Source: Saccharum officinarum
Taxonomy: Eukaryota; Streptophyta; Magnoliopsida; Poales; Poaceae
Direction of reading: 5' to 3'
Assembly (NCBI GenBank): GCA_020631735.1
Contig: CM036160.1
Coordinates: forward strand, 1,720,407-1,784,406
Length of the DNA stretch: 64,000 nucleotides
Under the pieces are notes generated by a model. The model made no database searches. It saw nothing but the letters and a program-made list of their open reading frames with translations, and had not been told where the DNA came from. Below are positions 14,113 to 25,092 of the stretch, piece by piece. Positions within the stretch are counted from its first letter, which is position 1, and every line of letters starts with the position of its first letter. Position numbers and translations under genes: made by a program.

Positions 14113-14407
14113 AAGCCCCGCTAGTACAAAAAAAAGGTACTATAAAGGCGCTTGCCTCTAGCAGCCTTTGACTTTCTGCCTCTACAAATCAAAAATTTTA
14201 GAGGCAGCTATACTTTGAACTGTCTCTACAAATCATTGCCCAGGAAATCACGAATTGCACCCAAAAAAATAACGAATTTATTTTAATATGGGGAGACCCC
14301 ACAAATTGATTTTTTCGCGGAGCGCGCGCCCTTCACGGCCGCGGGGGCTCAAACCGGCGACCTCACGCCTCGTATGTATCTCCTCCAACCACTTCACCCA
14401 TAGGTGA
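14113..14407. mobile_element. Left part of a tRNA-like-bearing, CACTA-related repeat, split by the LTR element
   Basis: This segment ends at the retrotransposon target site and resumes at 21883. Joined across the insertion, the order (tRNA-like block, 'acttgtgtc', then the 'caaaaagttgtc..' AT-rich unit) is the same as in the CACTA element at 7670-8953, so the two are related. Its left end, near 'ctagtacaaaaaaaagg', does not show a clear CACTA motif. Confidence 0.5.
14340..14405 (-). other. Second tRNA-like segment
   Basis: On the minus strand an A-box-like tgggtgaagtggttgg is followed by a T-arm/B-box-like ccggtttgagcccc. It is more diverged than the block at 7881-7952 but sits in the same relative place. 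The LTR retrotransposon inserted at its edge: the target duplication ggtga is 14403-14407. Confidence 0.45.
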
Positions 14408-17334
14408 TGTAACACCCTAAATTTTGCTTTGTTTTAAAATACCTAAATATGATTTAATTATGTATGTATGTGTGCATTTCACATATAGGAAATAATAATA
14501 CTTTTGTGAAAATAAAATTAATCATAAAATTAGCAACTTGTTTATGCATACATGCTGCTGCACTTTATTTTATGCAATGTCTGGTTTTATCTAAATGCCA
14601 AAAGGGAATTGAAAATCATTTGAAAATGAAGTTAGAAAAATCAATTTAGAAAATAAAAAGGAATTCCCTTTCCCAGCTCCCTCCCATCCTTCCTTTTCGG
14701 CCTGCTGGCCCATTTCCTTTCCCCCTTCCTCTCATTTTTCTCCTTGGGCCGGCCCAACCCGAGCTGGCAACTGCTACCGCCTCCTATCTCCTCTTCTATG
14801 CCGCTGACGCACCGGGCCCACGTGTCGGCGCCCTTCTCCAACCTCCGCTCTCCCTCTCTCGGCAGAAGCAACCGTCGTCCGACGCCCGCGCCCACCTCCG
14901 CGCGACGTGGGAGCCTCCCCCGCGCCTCGGGCCCTTTAAAGGGCAGCGCGACCCGGCTCCGCCCTCCTTTCCCCCTCCAACTCCCTCTCTCTCGGTTTCG
15001 CTTCGCCATAGAACCATAGCGCAAATCACCACCGAAGCCACCTTCCGCCGCTTCCGTGGACCGTCGTTCCAGAGCCGTCCCCGTCTCGTTTGAAGCCGTG
15101 GTGAGCTTCCCCATACTCCCCTCTATGTTCCCATGCTTTTATTTTCTCAAATTTTAGTCTCTATGGCCGTGTCCGCGAGCTCCGATGAGCTTTTCGCCGC
15201 CATCCATGGCGGGAGCCGCTCGGGCTTACCCCGTGGCCGTGTTTTGCTCCGGGGCGAGTTCATCTTCCTCTCTGCATCACCCCGGTGCTCTCCGTTTTGG
15301 AAACCGTGCACCCTAGCGTCGGTTAGACCAACTCCGACGAGGTCCCGTCGCCGGCCATGGCGGCGCCGCCGTCTCCTCCCCTAAATCCGGCGACCGGCCT
15401 CTCTCTCCTCTCCCCCATCCTTTCTCGACCGTCCATCAGTTGATCAACGGCTCAGAGAGCTCGATACCCCTTCGGGGGTAAATTTGCTAAAGAGCCCCTA
15501 GACTTTTCTAAGTCCTAACCCGCCGTCCTTAGCGTATTTTCCTGAATACGCAATCCCGTTTGGAAAGCGTAAACTTCACTGTTTAAGTCAAAAGTACGCT
15601 TTCAGTATTTACAGAAATGCCATTCGAACTGTTTCGCTTATAGAATTGTCGTTTTAACACCGAATTGATCCATTCAAATCGCGTTAGCTTCGTAATTTCA
15701 TAAGCTACATGTTGGAGCTACTGTTAGTCAAGTTTGGAACTTTTAATTTCATGATTAGAATTAATTAAATATAGGGCGATAGGAAAACCCGTTTTACTCA
15801 TAACTTTCGCATTTTAGCTCCGTTTTTCGTGAACTTCGCGTTGATGTGATCGTAGCGAAACATAGATTAGTTTTACAAACATTTTATCTTGATTTCAATA
15901 CTGTTGGTGTAATGTTCTAATGATAGTAATGTTTGCTTTGCATGAATGCTTTTGGAATGTTGTATGTTGCCGTGTTGGTCGCGTTCAGACGGTGAGGAAA
16001 ACGTTGGAGACCAAGAACTCTTCAATGACCAGCAGGACCAACACGAGTTTGTGAACCAAGGCAAGTATAGCATGGGCCTACCTTGATTCCTATTCATTAT
16101 ATAATCTACTCATTATGCATGTGTCTAATATTGCTCGACTATAAGGACATCCTAGCCATTGATGACATATACCTCGATGCCTATGGGTTTTATTGCATAT
16201 GGGTAGAATGCTAGTGCTCTATTCAAACATGATCAATACTATGATTAATGGAACAAACGGATAAACATGATGGTAATAATTGAACTATAGGGTGATGGTG
16301 CAAATGATGTCGATCATGTTGCCCTAAACCTTCCGTAAGGACTTATCTGTAGGGCAAAAGCTAGGACATACAGTGCAACCGTGAGAGTTATATGGCTCTG
16401 ACTTTAGCTCAGTAATATGATCTTTTCTAGCTTGTTAGAGGTTACCCGAAAGGGCGCAAGAGGGGCTTGCCACTTTGGGTATAGAACTGCCTCTGTTCTT
16501 GTGTGTATAGCCTGCGGGAATTGTGCCACAGAAAGGGGGTTCTCTATATCTGCCTGCCGAGGAAACCTCGCGGCCCTAACTTGTTAGACGAGACCTATGG
16601 AAGGCTTCATAGTGTACCCTGCCCGCTCACCTTGGAAGTGTTATGGGAGTAATTAACCCGGGCATATGGGCAACACGACTCACGGGTAAAGATACACAAC
16701 CTCTGCAGAGTGTTAAAACTGTTATAACAGCCGTGCTCACGGTCACGAGCGGCCCGGAAAACTCACAGAATAAATGGTCACTTGTGAAGATGTTGTTCGT
16801 GGTGAACTATGATGGTATTATGATGATGATGACGATGATGATGATATAATGTTGATCAATGACTCTATTTAATTCTAGTATATGATCATGTGGGTTAATT
16901 TAGGAGCTTAAGCATAATTTGATATTGATCAATAACAAAATGTTGACTTACTAAAATGCTAAATGCAGTAAACCGTGTCTGCCTTTTGAGCCTCATGAAT
17001 CCCCATGTTATGCTTGTGGAGTACGAAATGTACTCACGCTTGTTTATTTTCAATATTTTGGAAAAATCCCGGATGGGTACCAGATTTCCAAAAATTGGAG
17101 CAGACAGGCTTGTGATCAACCAGTCAGTTGTCCCTGTGGAGTGGAGTCTTCACCTGAAGACCGGAGTTGTCTTTCCGCTGTTTGCTATCTAAGGTTATAT
17201 ATTTTATAATAAGTACGTTATATATTAAGCATTGTCATTTGATATTACCTTTATTTGTAGCTATATGTGAGATTTGACTTCCTGGGCTCACATATGGTGT
17301 GTATCTGGTTTTGTTCTTAAAACCGGGTGTGACA
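14408..17334 (+). repeat. 5' LTR of the non-autonomous retrotransposon
   Basis: 2927 bp, TG..CA ends, about 99% identical to the copy at 18952-21877. It contains a GC-rich block (14700-15400), and its 3' half shares many short blocks with the gypsy LTRs at 4395 and 56963. Confidence 0.93.
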
Positions 17335-17337
17335 AAG

Positions 17338-17349
17338 TGGTATCAGAGT
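17338..17349 (+). other. Primer-binding site (initiator-Met tRNA type)
   Basis: tggtatcagagt starts three bases after the LTR end. The standard plant element site complementary to the 3' end of initiator methionine tRNA is TGGTATCAGAGC, so only the last base differs. Confidence 0.85.
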
Positions 17350-18933
17350 AATGCTGACTGTAGGACACAAGCCTAGTTAGCAATTGGTCGTCTTAAGGTT
17401 TAGGAATTGCTATAAGACCCTTGTTCTATAAACCTTGATATTTCTCCTCTATTATTTCTGTACCCTTGATATTCATCTCCTTGATACTTGTTTAAGCCTT
17501 TACTCTCATCTTCACTCCTTGCTTTGATATGCTCTTAGAATCTTGTCTCTTACCATCTTCCTGTGACATCGGAAGCGAAGCTTTAGGATATTTGCCCTTA
17601 ATATGAATAGAACGATAGTATCGCAAGCTCAGTCAATGATTGAAGTATGCACCTTAATTGCTTGTTGAATTGTCATTATGCATGTGCTGGTTTTGGATCT
17701 TTGTAATGATTGTAATGATCTTGTGGGGATTGTCCACAATTTCATTTAGTCTATAGGCCTAAGGCATAAGGATTAATGAAATAAATATGCGGGTTTTGGT
17801 TTTCTCCTGTTTTATCCATCCTGTTTTCCAGAGCAGTCTGTGTTCATCATGATATATCTCCAGATCTGGACATCCAAAAGTTATGAAACTTTTATAGATA
17901 AAAGAAGACTCTTGTATGTTTCATCTGCCGCTGGAATCAATTCCATAGCTGTTTTGATTTGGGATTTAAGAAAATCACAAGACGATATGGCTGTGCTGTC
18001 TAAAACCTGGAGTAGTTTTTGTGGTGCACAGTTTTCGACTAAATTATGTTTGGAATCAGGAAAAGTGTTCTATACAAAAGTTGTAGAGGATTTCAACAGC
18101 TTTCCAACAGTATAAACTACAACTTCATTGGATTAACAGAATAGGAGTTACAGCTGTTTTCCCGCGCTGCTGTTTTTCTGCTCATGAGGAATTTCAGACT
18201 TGTTGTTCTTACTTATGCACATGCGTTTCCGTGGGATATCAGAAGGTCATTATGATGGTTAACTCACTTGGAAGAAGATGCAAGCTACCCTTTTGTTGTT
18301 CCCCTAGTTGATCTCTCTTAAGGGGGGTAGCTGAGTGAAGAAGTAACAAGATGAAGGTTTCTTACATTCAAGTACTCCACCTGGAAGAACTAGTTATCCC
18401 TATGGTGGAGAAGTCACCATCAAGCGCAGATGGGTGTTCGAACTTCAACATACCAAGACAAGTCAGCGGCAAGGAGATATGGGACATCTACAAGGACCGT
18501 AAGAATCTAAAGGATATCTTTACTAAGTTGGTTTTGATCTTGTGAGACCATCGATGAATTAGAGTGATCAAGGATTATAACATGAAAGTGTGTTATTACC
18601 CGGAGAAGCAAAAGTTGTTGCCGATGCTCCTAGCATAAATAGTGTGCTAGGGAGGCTCGGCGACACCAAGGTTGAGTTGTGTGAGAAATTTGAGTGATGT
18701 CTCCTATATTACAAAGTGTATCACCTTAGAACAAAAGGACTTGCAAAGGTCAATTGGAGGAATAGCATAAAGGATTAAGGAATTGTGCTTAAGAGTTGAT
18801 CAAGCAATTAGGAGCAAGGTTGTAACAACGCGCAAGCTACAGCGTGATCATTGTGAGAAAATGAAGAAGATCCAAAGGCAGAGTATCTATATCTTTTTGA
18901 TCACCGTCTTCCGAATCTCGAGGACGAGATTCC
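17350..18933 (+). other. Internal domain of the non-autonomous element with an RNase H remnant
   Basis: No continuous coding is present. Around 18481-18530 one frame reads DIYKDRKNLKDIFTK, which aligns with [15 protein letters not shown] of the RNase H domain in the gypsy polyprotein near 55217-55262. The domain was therefore derived from a coding ancestor by deletion. The last 50 bases (aatctcgaggacgagattc) are nearly identical to those before the 3' LTR of the coding element at 56925-56945. Confidence 0.7.
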
Positions 18934-18950
18934 TCTTAAGGGGGGTAGAA
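18934..18950 (+). other. Polypurine tract
   Basis: cttaaggggggtagaa lies directly before the 3' LTR and is the expected priming site for plus-strand synthesis. The coding gypsy element has the same tract at 56945-56961. Confidence 0.85.
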
Positions 18951-18951
18951 T

Positions 18952-21877
18952 TGTAACACCCTAAATTTTGCTTTGTTTTAAAATACCTAAATATGATTTA
19001 ATTATGTATGTATGTGTGCATTTCACATATAGGAAATAATAATACTTTTGTGAAAATAAAATCAATCATAAAATTAGCAACTTGTTTATGCATACATGCT
19101 GCTGCACTTTATTTTATGCAATGTCTGGTTTTATCTAAATGCCAAAAAGGAATTGAAAATCATTTGAAAATGAAGTTAGAAAAATCAATTTAGAAAATAA
19201 AAAGGAATTCCCTTTCCCAGCTCCCTCCCATCCTTCCTTTTCGGCCTGCTGGCCCATTTCCTTTCCCCCTTCCTCTCATTTTTCTCCTTGGGCCGGCCCA
19301 ACCCGAGCTGGCAACTGCTACCGCCTCCTATCTCCTCTTCTATGCCGCTGACGCACCGGGCCCACGTGTCGGCGCCCTTCTCCAACCTCCGCTCTCCCTC
19401 TCTCGGCTGAAGCAACCGTCGTCCGACGCCCGCGCCCACCTCCGCGCGACGTGGGAGCCTCCCCCGCGCCTCGGGCCCTTTAAAGGGCAGCGCGACCCGG
19501 CTCCGCCCTCCTTTCCCCCTCCAACTCCCTCTCTCTCGGTTTCGCTTCGCCATAGAACCATAGCGCAAATCACCACCGAAGCCACCTTCCGCCGCTTCCG
19601 TGGACCGTCGTTCCAGAGCCGTCCCCGTCTCGTTTGAAGCCGTGGTGAGCTTCCCCGTACTCCCCTCTATGTTCCCATGCTTTTATTTTCTCAAATTTTA
19701 GTCTCTATGGCCGTGTCCGCGAGCTCCGATGAGCTTTTCGCCGCCATCCATGGCGGGAGCCGCTCGGGCTTACCTCGTGGCCGTGTTTTGCTCCGGGGTG
19801 AGTTCATCTTCCTCTCTGCATCACCCCGGTGCTCTCTGTTTTGGAAACCGTGCACCCTAGCGTCGGTTAGACCAACTCCGACGAGGTCCCGTCGCCGGCC
19901 ATGGCGGCGCCGCCGTCTCCTCCCCTAAATCTGGCGACCGGCCTCTCTCTCCTCTCCCCATCCTTTCTCGACCGTCCATCAGTTGATCAACGGCTCAGAG
20001 AGCTCGATACCCCTTCGGGGGTAAATTTGCTAAAGAGCCCCTAGACTTTTCTAAGTCCTAACCCGTCGTCCTTAGCGTATTTTCCCGAATACGCAATCCC
20101 GTTTGGAAAGCGTAAACTTCACTGTTTAAGTCAAAAGTACGCTTTCAGTATTTACAGAAATGCCATTCGAACTGTTTCGCTTATAGAATTGTCGTTTTAA
20201 CACCGAATTGATCCATTCAAATCGCGTTAGCTTCGTAATTTCATAAGCTACATGTTGGAGCTACTGTTATTCAAGTTTGGAACTTTTAATTTCATGATTA
20301 GAATTAATTAAATATAGGGCGATAGGAAAACCCGTTTTACTCATAACTTTCGCATTTTAGCTCCGTTTTTCGTGAACTTCGCGTTGATGTGATCGTAGCG
20401 AAACGTAGATTAGTTTTACAAACATTTTATCTTGATTTCAATACTGTTGGTGTAATGTTCTAATGATAGTAATGTTTGCTTTGCATGAATGCTTTTGGAA
20501 TGTTGTATGTTGCCGTGTTGGTCGCGTTCAGACAGTGAGGAAAACGTTGGAGACCAAGAACTCTTCAACGACCAGCAGGACCAACACGAGTTTGTGAACC
20601 AAGGCAAGTATAGCATGGGCCTACCTTGATTCCTATTCATTATATAATCTACTCATTATGCATGTGTCTAATATTGCTCGACTATAAGGACATCCTAGCC
20701 ATTGATGACATATACCTCGATGCCTATGGGTTTTATTGCATATGGGTAGAATGCTAGTGCTCTATTCAAACATGATCAATACTATGATTAATGGAACAAA
20801 CGGATAAACATGATGGTAATAATTGAACTATAGGGTGATGGTGCAAATGATGTCGATCATGTTGCCCTAAACCTTCCGTAAGGACTTATCTGTAGGGCAA
20901 AAGCTGGGACATACAGTGCAACCGTGAGAGTTATATGGCTCTGACTTTAGCTCAGTAATATGATCTTTTCTAGCTTGTTAGAGGTTACCCGAAAGGGCGC
21001 AAGAGGGGCTTGCCACTTTGGGTATAGAACTGCCTCTGTTCTTGTGTGTATAGCCTGCGGGAATTGTGCCACAGAAAGGGGGTTCTCTATATCTGCCTGC
21101 CGAGGAAACCTCGCGGCCCTAACTTGTTAGACGAGACCTATGGAAGGCTTCATAGTGTACCCTGCCCGCTCACCTTGGAAGTGTTATGGGAGTAATTAAC
21201 CCGGGCATATGGGCAACACGACTCACGGGTAAAGATGCACAACCTCTGCAGAGTGTTAAAACTGTTATAACAGCCGTGCTCACGGTCACGAGCGGCCCGG
21301 AAAACTCACAGAATAAATGGTCACTTGTGAAGATGTTGTTCGTGGTGAACTATGATGGTATTATGATGATGATGACGATGATGATGATATAATGTTGATC
21401 AATGACTCTATTTAATTCTAGTATATAATCATGTGGGTTAATTTGGGAGCTTAAGCATAATTTGATATTGATCAATAACAAAATGTTGACTTACTAAAAT
21501 GCTAAATGCAGCAAACCGTGTCTGCCTTTTGAGCCTCATGAATCCCCATGTTATGCTTGTGGAGTACGAAATATACTCACGCTTGTTTATTTTCAATATT
21601 TTGGAAAAATCCCGGATGGGTACTAGATTTCCAAAAATTGGAGCAGACAGGCTTGTGATCAACCAGTCAGTTGTCCCTGTGGAGTGGAGTCTTCACCTGA
21701 AGACCGGAGTTGTCTTTCCGCTGTTTGGTATCTAAGGTTATATATTTTATAATAAGTACGTTAAATATTAAGCATTGTCATTTGATATTACCTTTATTTG
21801 TAGCTATATGTGAGATTTGACTTCCTGGGCTCACATATGGTGTGTATCTGGTTTTGTTCTTAAAACCGGGTGTGACA
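18952..21877 (+). repeat. 3' LTR of the non-autonomous retrotransposon
   Basis: 2926 bp, TG..CA ends, followed by the target duplication ggtga. See the whole-element entry for its comparison with the 5' copy. Confidence 0.93.
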
Positions 21878-21882
21878 GGTGA

Positions 21883-22150
21883 CTTGTGTCCATATTAGAT
21901 ATTCGTCCTCCTCTGTTTATCTTCGTCCGTTTTGAATGAGTATCTGGGAGACTGGGACCCTATAAACCAATGTAAATCAAAAAGTTGTCATCTATAAAGT
22001 TATATAACTTTTCTAGATCTACAATTTAAGTTTTAGACATTTCTCCATCTTAAGCCATTTGAAAATTTTGAATTTCAAATGTGAGAAATTCAAACATAAT
22101 TTTCCTTGCATAGATGATTTCAAATGAAAAATTTTCAGTTACCCCTACTA
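21883..22150. mobile_element. Right part of the split CACTA-related repeat
   Basis: Continues directly from 14407 after removal of the LTR element. It carries 'acttgtgtcc', then the AT-rich unit 'tcaaaaagttgtcatctataaagtt..' known from the CACTA element at 7670-8953. Its right end near 'cccctactacagaaac' is not clearly defined. Confidence 0.5.
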
Positions 22151-22803
22151 CAGAAACAATTTTTAGTAACCGAGGCTATTTTCTCGCAGCTACTAGATCG
22201 AGGTAAATGTTTTCCTTGGCATCTATGTACATTGGAGTTGCAACTTCTATTATACTCCCTTTATTTAAAAAATATAATTCTAACTCGGGACTAAGTTACA
22301 GTATATTAAGTTTGGCTAACTATCTACACCTAATAATATTAAAGAGCCAAGATTTTATCCTATTTTTTTGCCCACCACCTCTTAACTAGCAGATAGTTTA
22401 TAACAGCTCGCATCTAGCGATGATTGATATGGAGTCATGCCAAGACATATTGGGTCATGCTCTCTATATCTAATATGTGACCTGGATTTATGAGTCCTGC
22501 TCGTAATAGTTAGAGCAACTCGCATCTAGCGAATATATAGAGTCTGATTCTAATATGTATTGGATATCGCTGCAACTCACATACACATTTACTAGTAAAA
22601 ATACCAATAATTATAACATCAAATAGGTATCAGTAGATTTGGCACGAGATATTTTCATACTATATTCATTTGGTGTTATAAATATTAATATGTTTACCTA
22701 TATATTTGACTAATTTTTGGATACATTAACCAAAAACACACATAGAATTGCATTTTTTTAAAAAAATGGACAAAGGTAGTATAAGAGACGTAGGGAGCTC
22801 GAG
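22151..22803. other. No gene recognised
   Basis: AT-rich intergenic DNA. Short frames are not conserved-looking and no repeat termini were seen. Confidence 0.4.

Positions 22804-22897
<94 letters not shown>
22804..22897. repeat. Compound (GT)n(TA)n microsatellite
   Basis: About six GT units run into about 40 TA units. Open frames over it are meaningless. Confidence 0.98.
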
Positions 22898-22899
<2 letters not shown>

Positions 22900-22995
22900 C
22901 TTTCTACACACGCGTGTAGCTACTCCCATGTGTATATCTCTAGATTCAGGATATATATGACACGATGAAGTATACAATCATACTAGACCATCTAC

Positions 22996-23266
22996 GGTAG
23001 TATGTATGTCAAGTATGCAAGTATACGTAGAGTATATGGTTATACTTATTTTATATATATTATAGTGGTATTTTAGTAATATATTAAAAAGTATGGGCTC
23101 TTATTTAAAAATTTCGTATATACTCAATTTAAGATACTTCAACTCTTACTACGCGAAATTTTTTCATAAGAGCCCATACTTTTTAATATATTACTGAAAT
23201 GCCACTATAATATATATAAAATAAGTATAACCATATACTCTACGTATACTTGACATACATACTACC
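22996..23266. mobile_element. Long-hairpin MITE (near-perfect inverted repeat)
   Basis: The arm 22996-23116 (starting ggtagtatgtatgtcaag) is repeated in inverted orientation at 23153-23266, with only a few substitutions and one 8-bp duplication (gcaagtat) in the left arm. The loop is about 36 bp. A transcript would fold into a double-stranded stem of more than 100 bp. The segment 'catgtgtatatctctaga' occurs on both sides of it (22929 and 23266). Confidence 0.85.
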
Positions 23267-23580
23267 ATGTGTATATCTCTAGACTTAGGGTATATATATA
23301 TGCTGAATTCATGTGTAACTAAATGGTGTATATGAATTGAGTGGTCTTTTCTTCCTAGTAATGCATGGGCTTTAATAACTAGATCAACAAAGGTGTTTGA
23401 CTCTGTGGCATATAATTTTCCAAACATTTGGCAGACATAGGGTGCGCTTGACTTACAACACAGTGACAAGTGGACCATGACCCGGGTTTTTTTTTCACAA
23501 CTGAATCGATCTCTTGAACTGACTGATATGTGGGCCCAAGAAACAGAGGGCACACTCTCGCTCTCTGTCTCACCTATCCT

Positions 23581-23700
23581 TCAGCCTGTACGCTTGAGCT
23601 TTCAGCCGCTTATTTTCAGCCAGCCAGCAGTGTTTTTCTCTCATATAAATCAGCCAACAGTACTTTCAGTCGTTTATTTTCAGCCCAAGCGAACAACCCC
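23581..23700. mobile_element. Small MITE, cagcca-rich, copy 1
   Basis: 'gtacgcttgagctttcagcc ... cagcccaagcgaacaa' has inverted ends and shares the core 'cagcagtgtttttctctca' with the element at 24002-24118. Ends of this type, related to GCCCTGTTTG, are common on grass hAT-like MITEs. Confidence 0.6.
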
Positions 23701-24001
23701 ATTGCCTGAGAAGCTCTAAAAATTCGGGCACGGGCACGTGTGATATAGGAAATGTGAAAAGTAAACAATGAAATTCATTAAATGAACAACTGATTTTTCT
23801 ATATATATATTGCCGTGATTGGGATCCTTCTTTTTTTCTTTTCGTGTGTGTGAAAAATTCATACTCTACGTTGCTTTCAAAGCATGAATGCACATCAAGT
23901 TAAAGTTAAACTTAACTGTTAACCGAACCTGAATCCTTGGAAAATCCTTAAAATTCAGGGTTATAGGAAATGTGGAAAAATAAACAACGAAACAACAATT
24001 A

Positions 24002-24118
24002 GCCCTGTTTGCTTGAGCTTATCAGCCAAATCAGCCAGCCATTCAGCAGTGTTTTTCTCTCACAACAAATCAGCGAACAGTACTTTTAGTCATGGCTTAT
24101 CAGCCAGGCGAACAGGGC
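24002..24118. mobile_element. Small MITE with GCCCTGTT termini, copy 2
   Basis: Starts gccctgtttgcttgagctt and ends gccaggcgaacagggc, an inverted repeat of about 14 bp. The core matches the copy at 23581-23700. No certain target duplication was found. Confidence 0.7.
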
Positions 24119-24276
24119 GATGAAATTCACTGAATAAATGATTGATTTTATTATATATGCCTTGATTGAAATCTTTCTGAGATAATGTATGTGAAAAATT
24201 CGTACTCTGTTGCTTTCAAAGCATGAATGCACATCAAGTGAAGTGTTTTATCATAACGATTGAGATGACAGCTTTA

Positions 24277-24504
24277 GGGTGTGTTTAGTTTGCGAAAAAT
24301 TTTAGGTTTGACTACTGTAGCACTTTCGTTTGTATTTGTCAATTAGTGTCCAATCATGGACTAATTAGGCTCAAAAGATTTGTCTCATGATTTTCTACTA
24401 AACTGTGTAATTAGTTTTTTTCGTCTACATTTAATGCTCCATCCATGTATCTAAACATTTGATGTGACGGAAAATCTTAAAAAATTTTGAAACTAAACTG
24501 GGCC
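24277..24504. mobile_element. Tourist-like (PIF/Harbinger) MITE, copy 1
   Basis: Starts gggtgtgtttagtt and ends aactaaactgggcc, flanked on both sides by TTA (24274-24276 and 24505-24507), the target duplication of PIF/Harbinger elements. The interior 'ctactgtagc', 'tggactaattaggct' and 'aaactgtgtaattagttt' is shared with the copy at 27848-28089. Confidence 0.85.
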
Positions 24505-24507
24505 TTA

Positions 24508-25092
24508 GCAAGAACAAGTGCTCTGTTTCTTGCAACAGTAACAAGCTGGCGAAACAGGGGACTCCACCCCGGCGGCCGGCGCTGAGCTAGCCAGGGGTCC
24601 GTCGGCCTTCCCGGCAGCGCCGGAGAGAGCGGAACACCGGATCTCGCGGTCCGGTAAAACATACCTGGCTGCTAATAGCTCCTAGTAGTTTAGGACTAGT
24701 TTTCTTATGGCTTTAGATCCGTCCGGTCCAGCCCAGTGTGGGGAGTTGTTTTGCTGCGAGATTCCTCGCCATCCAACCTGCCGGTGATGCGTTTCTGGGC
24801 GTGCTTTCCTTACGGCGCGGACCACCCTACGGCATGGGCGCGGTGTGGGTTCTGTACCTCCAAGGCGGTGCTGGAGCCTGGACCGGAGACGACCGCGGCG
24901 GCGACGCCATCCGTAGGTGCGTCAGATGCGGCGTCAACGTCACTCTTGGTTGGAGGTTTGTTTTTTTTCTCTTCCTATTTGCTTCAGCATCATTTCTAAT
25001 GGGCAATGGGATCCATGGATGACAGTAGTAACGTCACATCAGGGCAAGGTGCCTCAGTGGCTCAGTGCCACTCTGTACATAAAACTCCTATC
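24508..25092. other. Unassigned GC-rich, coding-like sequence
   Basis: 24540-24660 and 24730-24950 are GC-rich and open in several frames (one reads PYGMGAVWVLYLQGGAGAW), as in a grass exon, but no domain was recognised and no consistent splice sites were found. It continues past the solo LTR at 27077. It may be a gene fragment or unique intergenic DNA. Confidence 0.3.

Larger units (their letters stand above)
14408..21877 (+). mobile_element. Complete non-autonomous Ty3-gypsy-related LTR retrotransposon
   Basis: Two directly repeated LTRs (14408-17334 and 18952-21877) begin tgtaacaccc and end gggtgtgaca. They bound a 1.6-kb interior with a tRNA-iMet primer-binding site right after the 5' LTR and a polypurine tract right before the 3' LTR. 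The target duplication ggtga lies at 14403-14407 and 21878-21882. The interior has no gag or pol frame. Only a remnant of RNase H is readable. About two dozen differences between the LTRs were noticed by eye (about 0.8%). At the commonly used grass LTR rate of 1.3e-8 per site per year this means insertion a few hundred thousand years ago. It must be moved by a related autonomous element, for example relatives of the one at 52421-59883, with which it shares the polypurine tract and LTR ends. Confidence 0.93.

Noticed and set aside
14641..15384. Long GC-rich open frames on both strands
   Set aside because: They are LTR sequence, repeated almost exactly at 19185-19928, and overlap on opposite strands, as expected from base composition.
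22726..22977. Tyr-Ile repeat frames on both strands
   Set aside because: They translate the (TA)n microsatellite.
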